Part shown: piece after piece, positions 13,116-26,564 of the stretch | How positions within the stretch are numbered: position 1 is the first letter of the stretch | Layout of the letters: every line of letters starts with the position of its first letter | Source: Rhynochetos jubatus | Taxonomy: Eukaryota; Chordata; Aves; Eurypygiformes; Rhynochetidae | Direction of reading: 5' to 3' | Assembly: GCA_027574665.1 (NCBI GenBank) | Contig: CM050652.1 | Location: 34,429,631 to 34,493,630 of the forward strand | Length of the DNA: 64,000 nt | Notes under the pieces: generated by a model | The model's input: only the letters and a program-made list of their open reading frames with translations | The model's database searches: none | What the model was told of the DNA's origin: nothing | Made by a program: the position numbers and the translations under genes

Positions 13116-16100
13116 ACAAGTTTATTTGCATGCTAAATGAACTTATATCCAGTTTATATTTTTTTTCATACCACTACTGCTCCTCAGTGCTGAGCTCTTC
13201 TGTTTTTTTGTATCTGTGTAGTAGTGCAGTTACAATCCTGTTCATTTTCATTTTGCTGCATCATATGAGTTTTCAGTCCCATTTTAGAGAGTGTCCTAAA
13301 ATGGTCTTCCTAAAATTACTTTTCACATGTGCCAAAAGTTAACTTTCACTTTTTTTTAACATTTACTACTTGTCATGTAAACAATAGCTCATGTGACCTC
13401 TTACCACTCCTTCCTGCAATAGCAATGTTTTCTTTCATCAAGAAATATTTTGTTGGTAACTCCTCACACTAACATTTCTTTTTTTCATGGCAACTTTACA
13501 GTGGTAACAGAATGCTGGTCATCCTTCTCTTTCATGTCCTATTAAAGTATCCACAGTTACACTTTTTTGTTTTCCTGTTGGTTTTTTTGTTTGTTTGTTT
13601 GGGGATAATTTGGGGTTTTTTGGTGGGAGGGGTTGCTATTTGTTCACAGATACTTGATCTTGTACATTGTATTCTTAAGTTTCGTCTGTTTCACAGGTTT
13701 TCTGTAGGCATTAGAACATTGGACATGATGGTACATAGTGCTGAAATATGTCTTTTTTGTTTCTTGATAACATCTCCAAAGTTTCCTGGAAGATTTCTTA
13801 GGCTTTCAGGGAAGCATTATGTATTTGATCTCTGAGAGACAGCTTGTGATATATGTTTCTTTGCAAGCACAGTTTGAAACAGTGGATTTATAAGCCAGCT
13901 AGATATCTAGCCATTTTGAATACCAGGAAAATAAAAAGAATAAAAATCCATGATCCAAGCTTCTAAGAGTTCATAAAAATCCAGATTTGCTCAGTCTGAA
14001 ATCAGCAACAATTTCTGTTGTCAACTTTTTAGCAGCCTTCAGATCTTTAGAAATTTATAGATATGATATAGAGTGGAGACAAGGCCTATGTTATGTTATT
14101 ATCTTTTGGATACATTTTCTGAGCATCCAAGAAATCACCATAACCTCCATGTAGAACATGTATCATTTTGTATCCAATATGCAATGTATTTCACCCTTAT
14201 CAGGAATCACATAGCAAGACACATCCTGTTATTTCCACTTCTTTCCTATACTTCTATAAACATGTTTCATTTCAGTTTTAGACTACCCTAACAATATTCC
14301 ATTAGACTGTCAGGCAATAGTTTACCTGATCCAGTTTCACATGGTCACCTTTCTAACTTCTGTATCCCGTTTCACGCCATTCTAAGGAACATATATTTCT
14401 TCCAGTATGTTTAAGCATTCTTGCACATAGAATTCATGTTTACAATGAAATACAGCAGAACTACTGCAATTTCTGTATACAAGTTAAGAAAAGGCTTCCT
14501 GTCAAATATGTTCCTGATTTTCTGCACTATTTCTTTAATGTACATTTCTTATTATTTTTCAGATCTTCACAAAGTAACTGGAAAATTCTAAGTGATATTC
14601 ACGACATCACTTAAGTATGATGACTTTCTCAGTTCAACATTGAGACTATTCTGCAAACACAATAACGCAAAACCAAAGTCTTCATCTTTGGGGGTGCTTG
14701 CATTCTTTCACATAAACTTTGAATGTCCATCAGTGCATGAATCTGAAATATTTAAAGCTTTGGCTCACAATACAAAAATCAGATGAAACAATCATGCATT
14801 TCCAAACAGAAAATCTTTCCTAACTGGAATAATCAACTTGAAATACACAGGTTATCCTTAAAATAGATAGATAAAAAAATAAAGTTGGACTTGCCATGGA
14901 CAGGCTTTCTTAACATTCATTGAATCACCTTCCAATTTAAGGAAAATATCTTTTCTGTTATTCAACAAAAATAAGATTTCTAAAGAGTGTCACTGCACTT
15001 ATCCACCAACAAACAACTTTTTCTCCCTTGGGATTTAAGAATTATAATCACAAAAGTGGGGGATTTTTTTTTTTTCCCCTTTTCATGCATGTATTTTCTA
15101 ACCTGTACATCAAAACTCCCTTTCAATGCTTATAAAAATATTCACTAACAAATCACAAGAGATTTATTGTCACGAGATGTAGACTATTGTGAAATCTGGG
15201 TCACTGATTCCATATCTATACCTATTTAAAAGATTTTATCAGAAAAATGTCAGGAAGAAGTTCAGGAAGAAAACAGAGGTGAAAGGCCATGATATTTGAC
15301 TCCTAACTGAATTTATTTCAGTATTAAAAGATGTCACAAATGAGCTACTGTAGACTCAGTATTCCTACCACACTCCATGGAAACTTAATGGGGCAAGTTC
15401 TTGAGCCAATGGTTTCAGTGGCTTCCTTGAAAACCATGTTAAATGAAAGTTATAGAGCTAGACACAACTAGTAGCAGGAGTACCTTGTGTAGGCATCAAG
15501 ACCCTCCATGGCTCTCATTTGGAAACAGCAGCAAATATTTGTTACGTTCTTGGATTTCTGGCACACACTTTATTAACTTAGGTCATAGGCTGAGTACCAT
15601 CGTTAGAGGAACATACACGCAAGAGCTCCCAAGGACAAATAACTACTTGAGCTTCAGTGATTCTGGTGCCTTAAGTTAAGCTTTTAAATTATCTCACAGT
15701 CCTATCCTTTTTCCCACTACTAAAGAATCTTACAACTTCTAGGTTTTGCACCAGAGAAATACCTACTTTTTATATCATCACAGACCACAGAGCAAAGTTA
15801 GAGTCACATCACAACCACTTCTGCTGGAAAGGCTGAATTAGAATGCATGGAGTTCATATGAAAACCTGACAATATTCTTAAACAGTGGTGGGGATTGCCA
15901 CTTCTTATGAAAACTTTTTCTCCTGCCAGACTGGGAGATAAGTTACCAAAGTGTTAAAGCAGCTGGCAAAGTAGGTAAGTTCTGAGCAACTCTATACTTG
16001 ATTTGCAGAGGTCCTGCAGAGGCTGGAGATGCTACATGTGAATAGGTCAATTGTAACACCAGGGACCTTGCTCTGACGACTCCAAGGCCTACCAGTGGTA

Positions 16101-18110
16101 GTATGTTGACATGTATATTTACCAATGTAAGCCCTTAAACATATCTCCAGAGAACTGTACTTATTGGTTGCTGTTCCTTTTGTTTCATGTCTGGGAACAC
16201 AGTGAGAGAAAAGCTGAAGGTGTAGAAACTCTTACTCAAATAAATAGAGAAACAAAGAAAGGATTTTCTATATAAACTGCAACAGGAAGAGAAGGCTGTG
16301 CATTCCTGCAGGGTAAATAGGCAGAATCAAACCATTCCTTTCAGCAGCTAGGAAATCGAGGAAGGACTTCAGCACCAAGCAACAGCATGCATGGAAACAG
16401 TTCATATTCTTCTGGGCTGCAAACGTTTTTACTACAGTCTTCCCTTATCACATCAGCTGGCAAGTGTATTTGGGCTTTTGACATAATAGGCATGCCATCT
16501 GGGTAACAAGCTTCAAATTTCTCTCTGCTTGAAATCTCTTCATTCCAGTAAAGGGAGTTTCCTAGAGGCAATCATGAGTAGAACCATTGACAGATTAACC
16601 TCTCATACACATAACTTCACTTTGATAGAAACAAAACACAGTGTGCTTAATAGACTTAAATCTGCATCTAGAACATCTAATTTGGTCATATTTTCCATTG
16701 TTGAAAAAACCAATCTATCAACAGAAAAAGAATAAAATTGTGAAAGGAAATAAAAAATTTTCTAGAATAGCAAATATTAAGAACAAGAATAAATTAACAC
16801 TGTGTCTTCAGATATGATTAAAACCTTAAAAAATTTCTTTGTCCTCTGTCAAAGGGGAATGGGAACTTGTATGCACTGAGAACTCTCTGTCTTCGTGGCG
16901 TTCTTTGGTCAGACTTGTAAGAATGCTGCCATAATATCCTGCCACTGGGTGTTTTAGGAAAGGAGACAGCTGCAGATAGATGCATTAAATTCACATGCCA
17001 AATTAATGGTTTTATATATTAAAATGTCCAGACCTTTCACTACAGGCAAGAGAATATATTACAGACTAATGACATCTAAATTGCCGATTGCAAGTACCTG
17101 CAACATATTCCTCCATGCTTTTTTTTTTTTTTTCTCTTACAATAGTGAACTTGTTCATGATTTGTAAATATTATACAATAGCTTAGGAGTTTCTAGATTG
17201 AAAACTTTCTTTAAATCATGCTCCTTATAGAGTGATTTAGTGCAAGTTCTGGATTTGATTAGGTCAGAAGGGGTATTGCCACTGGGGTAGGTAAAATATG
17301 CAAGAAAAATCTCTGTTCTCACTACCTTCTTACCCCAGACAGACTCTGACAGAATCATCACCACTTTCAAAATTTTCTAGTCAGCTTCTAAGCTCTCCAG
17401 CAGAGGTAACCTTTTAAAAAAACTCAGTGGAGTAATGCAACAGCTGGTGTTTATCTCCTTCAGAAAGGTTCTCCCATCAGTGTTTCAGCACTGGCTTTTG
17501 CCTCTCTGTTAAGAGCGAGGCCTGGAGAGGACAGTTGGCAGCACCCCAGAACATGATGAGATTGAGAAGCAGCCTGGACTGGAGAAGTCAGGTGCAACAG
17601 AGAAAGTGACTCTACATCTGCAAATAAATAGAAAATCATCAGCTAACAAGGCTGCAAAAAAGATTAAAGTGATCAGAAAACAGAGCAAAATGCAGCTGAA
17701 CACGTCACAGGGAAGACAGGGATGCCACTTATGAATTACAGGCTTTCTGTGTGTTTGATGAATCAGTGAAATGGCCTTTTGGAACGTCTATTAGACTTTC
17801 TAATTAAAAAAAGAACCAACCAATTTAAGAAGAGTCTAATAAGCAGGGGCACAAGCAACGTAGTTCAGTGAAGAACATCCTAAGCAATATTTGCAGAAAA
17901 ATATTACTATGCAAGTCATTAGCTCTGGGATTTTCACAGGCGGTTTCTTTTAACCTGAGCATGTCCTTCTCTGGAATGTGGAACTGGCATGTCAAATGTC
18001 TAAAAAACAATTAAAACATTATCTGGGAATGAGGAACACTGGAATGTATGTTGTGTTAAAAATTCTTTCTGAAATAAAACTGAACTAATTTTTTCATTAT
18101 TATGCCATCC
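13116..18110. other. AT-rich non-coding DNA, no gene seen
   Basis: It holds a TTTG-rich then G-rich patch at 13586-13632 (four G runs at 13601-13604, 13612-13615, 13625-13627 and 13629-13632) and a T tract near 17118-17133. No coding region, RNA gene or transposon is recognised. Confidence 0.55.
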
Positions 18111-18195
18111 ACATCATAGAGCTGGCAGGACCCTGCAGATACTAAGTTCTATCCAAATCTCCATGTGAAAGATAAAGAGAAACCTGGGAATCTAG
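18111..18195. mobile_element. Possible ancient CR1/MIR-like scrap
   Basis: The order 'catagagctggcaggaccct', then 'tctatccaaatctcc', then 'gaaagataaagagaaacctg' resembles the common core of very old CR1-related SINE/LINE tails: catagagctgg-agggacct, then ctagtccaa, then acagatgaggaaactg. The match is weak and rests on word order only. It could equally be unique sequence. Confidence 0.25.
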
Positions 18196-18254
18196 GCATG
18201 CCAAACATTGTAATTGTTTTTATATTTTAATAAACAGTATTCAGAAAAACAGCA

Positions 18255-18322
18255 GGGGATGTGTGGGGGTGTAGGGGGGATGTTGAAGGTGGGGTAGGCT
18301 TTGCGTATGTGTGTGTGTGTGT
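18255..18322 (+). repeat. G-rich patch with four G runs, then (TG)n
   Basis: G runs of 4, 5, 6 and 4 lie at 18255-18258, 18265-18269, 18274-18279 and 18291-18294, with spacers of 6, 4 and 11 bases. A TG-rich repeat follows at about 18306-18322. The arrangement fits the pattern for a possible intramolecular G-quadruplex on the plus strand. No gene is seen next to it that it could regulate. Confidence 0.7.
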
Positions 18323-21300
18323 AAACTTATTTGATCGCTGCATTAGCCACTGGTCACTGCTTTTACAAACCTAGAGCTGCAGGTCTTCTTCACCTAATCC
18401 AAACATGCCATAACCACATCAATAACGAGCATAGAAAATGGATAATCCCAATGAATTTTAGGATGGGTTTCCACCACAAAAGTTAGACTAAAACCCAAGC
18501 AACAAAGGGCTCTTAAAGAAGGCAAAAGTTATCATATGCACTGTCAATAAACTGCTTTTTACTTGCCAGCCAGTGTCAGGGGATGATAAAGGTGAAAGGC
18601 TTCAGAAAGGAGAGGATACGAAGGGCATGAATAAGTGTATAGGCACGGAAAAAAAGAAGAAACAAAACATATGGTGAAGCAATGAAAATAAATCCACACT
18701 GTAAAATCACACACAAAGAAAACTGACAGCTGGGAAAAAAAGAAGAACATAAATATAACATTCAAGAGGGAAGAAAGTATCTAAAAGCAAAGATGTTTGA
18801 ATGTTGTTTAAAAAAATATTCAGCTTCAAGCCTGCTCAAGTCTAGTTTGCTCCACGGGGTATGATGGTTAGGGTATGGCAGTTTCTCCACCTAATAGTAG
18901 CCAAATTAGCAATGAAATTAAGGTTAAGTCAAATCTTTGAATTATGAAGGCATCTGACTAGGAACCCATTTACAGCTGGGAGCTGGAGAGTCTAAATAAG
19001 ACAAATAGTCATTTTGGAAATATTTGTTATAGAATAGCTGTGAAATAGTGTTGTGTTTATAAATACAAAAAAAAAATACTGCAAAATATTATGTCATTTA
19101 AAATAAGAAATTTGATCATTTAGTCTCCGCATGATTTGTAAATAGCAGCATTGTTTTACATAAGTTGATAAAAAAGATTCATGCTGAAACATTTTATATA
19201 TTTTTAATGCATGCTATTAATAGGCAAAAAAGTACATAATTGAAGGGGTAAAAAATATAGAGGAAAATCCAAGAAAGATGCCAAAGTCAAAATATACAAT
19301 GCACTTCCACAATACAGATCTATTAACTTTTAATAAAATAGATTTAATGACACATCTCAACATTTGTATTTGTATGTATAGACTATTATCCTACTAAATG
19401 GGATCAATAGGAAATATTCCTTGATTATTCAGTCCATGAACTTCACCTTTGCCTTTGAAGTTTGTTATTTGATAAGTTAAGTTCAAGGGTGTTTGACATT
19501 TTTTCCTGTGATAATACCTATCTCACATATCATGATCAGATTCACCCTTGCCTTAATTCTACAAAAGAGTGGTTGGCTAATACAGTGACATACACAGCAG
19601 GTTAAAGAAATCATCCAGACAGGGGTCTAAAGGGTGAAAAAAACCTCATCATTATGAGCTGGGCCTCCGGCTGAGATAATTGTAAAGATCTATTTCACTT
19701 CCTTGCTTGTATAATTTATCACAGGAGACAACAATAATGGAGAAATTGTGATGCTTCCCACTAATTCTCTCTAAATGGGTGAATCTTCTGCAGTCTTCTG
19801 GGTGTTATTTACTGACATGGAAATGCCAGTATGGTATTTGCCATTTTTCGAATCTCAGAAACTTAATCTACTAAATCATACACAGACGCCCAAATGTTAG
19901 TCTCTTAAAGTACTTCCTGAAAGCCCACAGAACGAAGCACAGCAAAATTTAAAGACACAAGAGTTGCTGAGAAGAATGTTGTGGAATATAGACATTAACA
20001 GAGCAAAGCTAGCCTGTCACTTTTCCTGTTATTTTCCTGCTTTGTGGGATATAAGTAAAATATAGAAACAAATAATATATTTTCCTATACATAATTCACC
20101 ATCTTTCTTCACTTTATTTAGCAATAATTGAGTGCAAACAATTCTTAAAGTTCAGAGTAGTTAAGTTGTTTTGTCTGGTTACGACTGCTGTGAGATATGA
20201 AATACCGTGAAAGTCACATTCAGTCAGAAAACTGGACTCTGATAGAAGTATTTCTGAAAACTTTTTTCTTGACAATTTTGCAGGTTTGAGAGTAATCAAG
20301 AGATCATCAATTATTTCACCACATGTATAAGTACATTCCATTGATAAAATATTGTACTATGTGATAGCATAGCCATATATTATTTACAATTATTGACAGT
20401 ACATATACAACTATGTAACTGTCATATAGTTATATAAAATACACTATATAATAGTGTGATCTACAAATACTGTAAAATGTATATTGCAAACACTATATCA
20501 GAAGAGTTCTTTATGAGAATAACATAAACCTACACTAGTCTCAAACTTAAGTACTGAGAAAGAGTATGCTGAAAATTATCTATATCAGTAAATTTATTTT
20601 GGCTCCTTTTGACATCAGTAATTAAGTACTTTCATTGATAAAGAAGTATAGAAGACTGTAGTAACACAAGATCTGGAGTGGCAGACAAGATTCAGTGGAA
20701 ACTAATTAACACAGGCCCCCAAGACATCAGTAGGTTCCGAGAGCTTTCTAGTTTCTAGAGCTTTCCTGAGATGAAAACGCTAACACTCTGTAGACTTAAT
20801 CTTGACCTCATGGTCTGCCATTAATGTGGCTGCAGACATACTTGGCTGTCCTCCCACAGATAAATGCTTCTGTAGAAGTGTATTCCCTCTCAAGCCCAGA
20901 CTGACTTCACCTACTCCTTTAGCCTCAGCCACAGAGTTACCTGTTCAGTGGGAAGTGTCTCTCATGTTTAGCTAAAAGTTACATACTTAGCCTAAGATAG
21001 CCAGATAGGCTCCCTGGGCACCTGAGCCACAGGCTGGGGCACCTTCAGCATCTTCTAGCATAGCTACCACAGCCAGGGCAATGCCGGAGGTCCCATTCAC
21101 TCATTCTCTTTCTCTATGTTTTCTTACTGACACTAGAAAAGGTGGCTGGCTCTTAACAGGCAGGCACACATCACGCTTACCACTTCCTTCCTCAAATTAA
21201 CTGAACCAAACATGGTATACACATATGGTTATTATAGAAATAAAACATTTCCAAATTTTTCATACAAACTATTAATTATTAGCCTCAATTTCTGATTAGG

Positions 21301-21837
21301 GCAATATTTCTAGATATCAGACACAGGATGTGAATACCATTTTCTTGCCAGTGATGCTTACTCAAAATGCGGTGCATGGTGTCCAGGTATAGAAATAACT
21401 TCATGTGGGAATGCAAAGACTTACATTGATAAATAAGTATAGAAGACCATACGAACAAAAGGATTACATTAGCAGATGAACAAAAATTTTTCTCTCTTTA
21501 TCATAAAACATCACAGACAGCTTTTCTGAGTGTTAGTTTTACTACAGTATTCTGAATTAATTGCTGTGCCAATTGCTTTTTCTTGAAGAAAGAAAGAGGA
21601 AAAAAATTACTTGATAGAATAGAATGGGAAGTTAACCTGACATTGAATTGATTGCTTACCTGAAAAAATGGTATCCACAAATATATGAAAAGCTACCTAT
21701 ATCTCCTCTTTTTTTTTTTTTTTCTTTCCATTTCCTTCTTTAATAAAATTCACTTTGGCTCTTTATTAGGATGGGAGTGAAAAAAGGTTAGCAACAACTA
21801 CTTATCATTAATGTAACTGGAGGTCTTGTAACACAAA
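18323..21837. other. AT-rich non-coding DNA, no gene seen
   Basis: Very AT-rich in the middle (about 20340-20500). A less AT-rich patch lies at roughly 20790-21180 and was not recognised as any repeat or exon. A T tract lies at about 21709-21723. Confidence 0.55.
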
Positions 21838-22001
21838 ATAATTTTTATTTGATTTATTTTCAATTATTAACTTGCTCTTATTTCAACTCAAAAATTTCCT
21901 TGTCTTTTCCTCACTTTCTCCTCCCCATCCCACTGAGGGAGGGGGGGAAGTGAGTGAAGTTTGTGTGGTGCTTAGTTGCTGACTGAGGTTAAACCAGGAC
22001 A
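21838..22001 (+). mobile_element. ERVL-type LTR, 3' end fragment
   Basis: This is the 3' part of the same LTR family as the copy at 63305-63925. Both share, in order, the 'tctcctccccatcc' or 'tctcctccatcc' stretch, 'agtgagtgaa' or 'gagtgaatga', 'gtgtggtgcttag' and a 'gttaaaccaggaca'-type end. The fragment ends at 22001. Its left limit is unclear, because T-rich sequence blends into the flank. It is a short remnant with no internal retroviral sequence beside it. Confidence 0.75.
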
Positions 22002-25000
22002 GCCAGATACAAAGAAAAGTATAAGTCACCAGAATGTAACAATTCCTATGAGACAGGGTAGGGGCACAGGGACCAAACTAAAACATTCTTAGTAAATTGG
22101 AAGTCTTAAGATGTAGATTAAAAGCACAGATGATTCCCTGAAGAAAACGCTCACTTTTTACCAAAATATATATGTACGTCATATGTTTTACACTGAATGA
22201 TGGTATACATTACATTGTGCATGTGTGTGCATGTATAAATATCAGATTGTATTATATATCTTCCTAACATATTTTCTCGGACTGGAATAATTTTTTAAGA
22301 CAGTAATTATAATCCATACTATTCATAGCTATTTAACATATATTTGTAACTGTTAAACAACTGCTAGTGAACTAACAAGGACAGGTCGGCTGATGAAATA
22401 TGTAATTTTAAGTTTTATCCTATTATGCACTTTCTATATTTTACCATAAACACTGAAAGACGTGGTAAACTTCAAATACCCATTATTATTTGCCTTTTCT
22501 TTCAGAAAGCCAGTAGTAGCACTGTTGATCTTATGATGAAGTCTGTAGATCTAGTCTTATTAGAGAAATTCTGTTTTCTTTGGAACAGGAACTTTCCAGT
22601 CGCCGGTATTTCAGACGCAAGCCAACACCTATTAGCAGTTAGCACTGTGAAGCTGCAGGCTTGGTAGGACTGCAGTAATGACTCCTGTGATTGGCACTGT
22701 TAATGACTTTTTCCCCTGAGTTGTTGTTCTGGCTAGTATTCACTACTTTGCTCTGTACTCTGTAGCTTTTTGCTCATTACACTGCATTGGTGAAAACAAA
22801 CAAACAAAAAGGTTGGATTGCAGAACTCTACTTTTAATGTGAAAAATTTCTCTAAATAAGTTGCTTTATGAAACCTTGGAATTTCTTTTCCAAACAAGCC
22901 TGCCAACCACACAAAGAAAAGTTTTAGTGTTGGACTAGAGGCAATACATGAAGACTAAACTCCACGGGAAAGCAGAGAACTTCATTTTTTTTTTTTTATA
23001 ATGAGCAAGCACTTACCTAAAATGAAATATTTAGAGATATTAGTATCTCTCTAGTAATAGAGGTACACAGTTTAAATTGTTCTTAAATGTTAGAAAACTC
23101 TTTCTGACATCAGCGTAGCTACCTATATGAAAGTTGGAGTGTCATTGCAAATGAGTCATCATTTTATCTTCTTCTAGCTATTCAATAGGTGTTTGGTGTA
23201 AGCTTGTAATCTAATCAATTTACAGAGCCAGTGAAAAGAGGCAAACAGTTCCAGAGGGGAAAGTGTGTAGGTGTCTAAAACAGGGGGAGTAAATTACCAG
23301 CTAGAGATGCCTCACTGTTTCGAATGGCAAGAGCAAAAAATAAGTTAAATTGCTTATACCAGATGCCAAATTTTATACAACTGAAGTTAAATAAATCTCA
23401 CACTGAATATCTGCACTAAACAGGAAAATCTAAGATGAAGAATCAGTTTTGCTGTGATCAAATTTGCTTAAATTTAGTGGGAGTTTTCCACAAATCTCAA
23501 ATGATGAAAATATGAACACCACTTTTATTGCATTGTGCACCTTCTGTTTCATCCATTACTTCTTATAACAATCAAGTTAGAATTATATAGTTACGTGGGG
23601 AGTCTGTTTTGAGAGTTGTCCACATTTCATCACTGAGAAAATCAGATTTCGCTTTGGCCATGCAAACTCCTTTGTTACTCACTAATCTTATTCACACATT
23701 GCAGAGCCCAGCATTACACTTCAGAACTGCAGAGAGAAGTCTGGAGGCTTTGAAGATTTGAAGAATCTTTGAAAATGTGGTCTGGTGACCCCTTTCCAGA
23801 GCCCACTGAGGTCACTGGAAATCGTTGCATGTACTTCAAAAGGCCCTGGATCAAATCACACACACTCCACCTCTCATATACATAACTATGTTCATTTCAA
23901 AAAGGGTTTTGTAACATCAGAATTGAAGGAAAATTTAAATTGACTGCACAGAGATACTAAATCTCCCCAGACCATCTGCTTAAACTGAGAATATGAGCTC
24001 TAACATGTTTCTATATTGAAATTGTCTTTGCTATTCCATGCTAGAAAAAATGTATTTAACATTCTGCAGCTGTCTTTGCAATGCTGATCTGCAGCCAGAA
24101 TGAATAATTCTAAAAGGCTGATGTTTGAACACATGCTAACACACAGCAGAATTAAAGGTGAAAGTTCAAGTGCTGCAATTTCAAACTATTGATCAATGGT
24201 AATTTTTGGCACCCTTGGGTTAGTCAGGCTGGCGTATGGCAAGCAAGCAAACCACGAAGGTTAAGTATGAATCATCAGTACCAGTGTAACTCACCTTCTT
24301 TAGTTTTCTTAGATTTACAAAACTGTTGCTGTCAGGTTGTCTTTCTTCTGTGTACTTGTTGTGGGCATCACAGCAAGGCATATTTTGAAGTGCATGTCTT
24401 CTGAGCACGTCAAATTAGAGACAGTACTGAAAAGGAAGGCTGCTTGTCTCTGTTCTTACTCATCTGTTGGACACCCTGAAAAAAATCATGTACATATTAC
24501 TACTACACCTTATTTTATCAGGGAAGCCTCAGATTATCTTCCATCTACCCTCAACCTTTCAAAATTGTCATCAAAATATCCCCTTATCTACAGGGTATTT
24601 TACTTGTTACACCTAGAAGTTATAAAAAGAACACTGTCTCATCAGCTGCATACTTACCAGACCTTGTTTATTAAACATCCTTTGTTTAATACTTATTTGA
24701 CAAGGTTTTGAGAAGGATATTGAATATGTTACAGTAAGTGGTGCTGCTATGTCACTTTATTATTATTAGGCACCAATCCATTCACTGTTATGATATTTAG
24801 GTTTACTCCTTTCTTCAAGATTTCTGACCTTTCAGAAAATGTAAAAGATTTAGGTTTGGTTCATTTGTAAGGATATCAAGCATGATTCTACTGTTTCCAA
24901 AACCAAACCTATTAGGAGGAAAAATATATTTTGCCTTTCTGTAGTCCCTCTGTAGTTTCATTACAAGGGGTTATTTTATTCACATTTTCTTCTAAATGAT

Positions 25001-26564
25001 CTATGTACATTGTAAGACAGTTGCTGATTTGTACAGCAAAACCAGCGTCATTCATTTTGTAACAATATAGCCTGTAATGAAGTATTGTCATATAGCCTGT
25101 AATAACAAGACGTAAGTTTTGTACTGAATTTGAAAGGCTTCAGGACTGTGATCTGTCAGGCTTTCTCTGTCTAAACATTTCCTGACCTGCCTGTAACTTT
25201 GTTTTAGTCGATTTATGCATGACTGTATCTTCACTAATTAAGCAGGTGTCTATGGTTAATTTGCTTTCCTTTTTATATCTTTGTATGGTACAATCATAGC
25301 TTTATATGGAGAGCAGTAACAAGCAGTTATGCCATCTATAATGAGGTATTTATGACTATCATGTGATGTTATAGTGTAGAGAAATACAGACCTAGATACC
25401 AGAAGCTTTAAGGAGTACAGACACAGGGTGTGGGACAGAGGAGTACATGGGATGGTAAGACATGGGCACAGGTGGTCACTGAAGACGACACAGCTATAAA
25501 AAACTCAACCTTGATTAGTTAAAGCAATGCAGACCTGGGGCTGCACAAAACTGCATTTAGTAGTTAAAGGAAAAGACAGAACTAATGTCAGTCATACTAA
25601 AAGTCACCATCTACAGTAAATCTTAATGCAACCTGGAGCTGCAGACTAAAGAAGCAAGAGGAAGGTGTGAAAGTGTGCAAACATACAAAAATGACCCCCA
25701 GCGAATCCTAGAGTGAGGAAGCAGTAATCATGAACAAGAATATCACATTCCTCCTGCTGAAAGACTCCAGATGCCAATGACTCACTGTAAAACCCCACAG
25801 ACAGAATTAAACCTCCAACCTTACAGCCCAGAGGAGAAGGGGAAGGGTGAGCTCATCAGGAAAAAATACAAAAACTAAATGGGTGTATAAATATTTTAAG
25901 TACATTATTAGTGGTTCTTTATTCCATAACAATTCAGTCTGGACTAAGAATTATTAGATTTCTAAGATTTCCATTATACCAACAATAAATTATTGTCTTT
26001 ACTTAAATGTATATAAAGTGTACTGCCTCTTTTTTCTGTGGTGCAATTGCCCAATGAATGTGTTGATACATCTTTACCTGGAAAAACAAAAACAAAATTA
26101 AATTAAATACCACCCCAAAAAGCTCCAGAACATTGAAAAGATGATCCTATTCTTGCCAGAATTCTAAAGGGACATACCTAACATAACACATTCACTGACC
26201 TTTATCATAGGCATACAGAAGAAGTAAATTAGAAGATATTTTTCATCTCTGTGGAGTTGTTCAAGATAATATTCTCCTAGCTCTTGGGAAAAAGTTCCTA
26301 ACAATTTTCTTTTTCTGCTTTAACCCTTTTGCCATTTGAAGGAAGAATTTATTTTTTCTGTTTTCTTTCATTACAATTTTTATCCTTCGGGGATTCAGCA
26401 CCACAGTTCCACTCTCGTTGAAAAGTGCCTTCATTACCAAGTTGTAATACTTTCTGAGCTTAGGCTATGGACTGAGGAGATGCCTGTTCCTACATCACTA
26501 CACATTCCACTATGAAGTGTAGAATGGGGATAAAATTAAATCCAGGTATTATTTTCTATCAAAA
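22002..26564. other. AT-rich non-coding DNA, no gene seen
   Basis: A 14-base direct repeat (ATATAGCCTGTAAT) occurs at 25065-25078 and 25090-25103. The plus frame at 24337-24711 (124 codons) has no domain I recognise. The stretch at about 25376-25860 is less AT-rich and may be an unrecognised old repeat. Confidence 0.5.

Noticed and set aside
20790-21180. Less AT-rich patch as a possible exon or repeat
   Set aside because: Stops in all frames at short spacing and no repeat phrase I recognise.
25376-25860. Possible degraded LTR
   Set aside because: The composition is suggestive, but I found no terminal motif or family phrase to support it.
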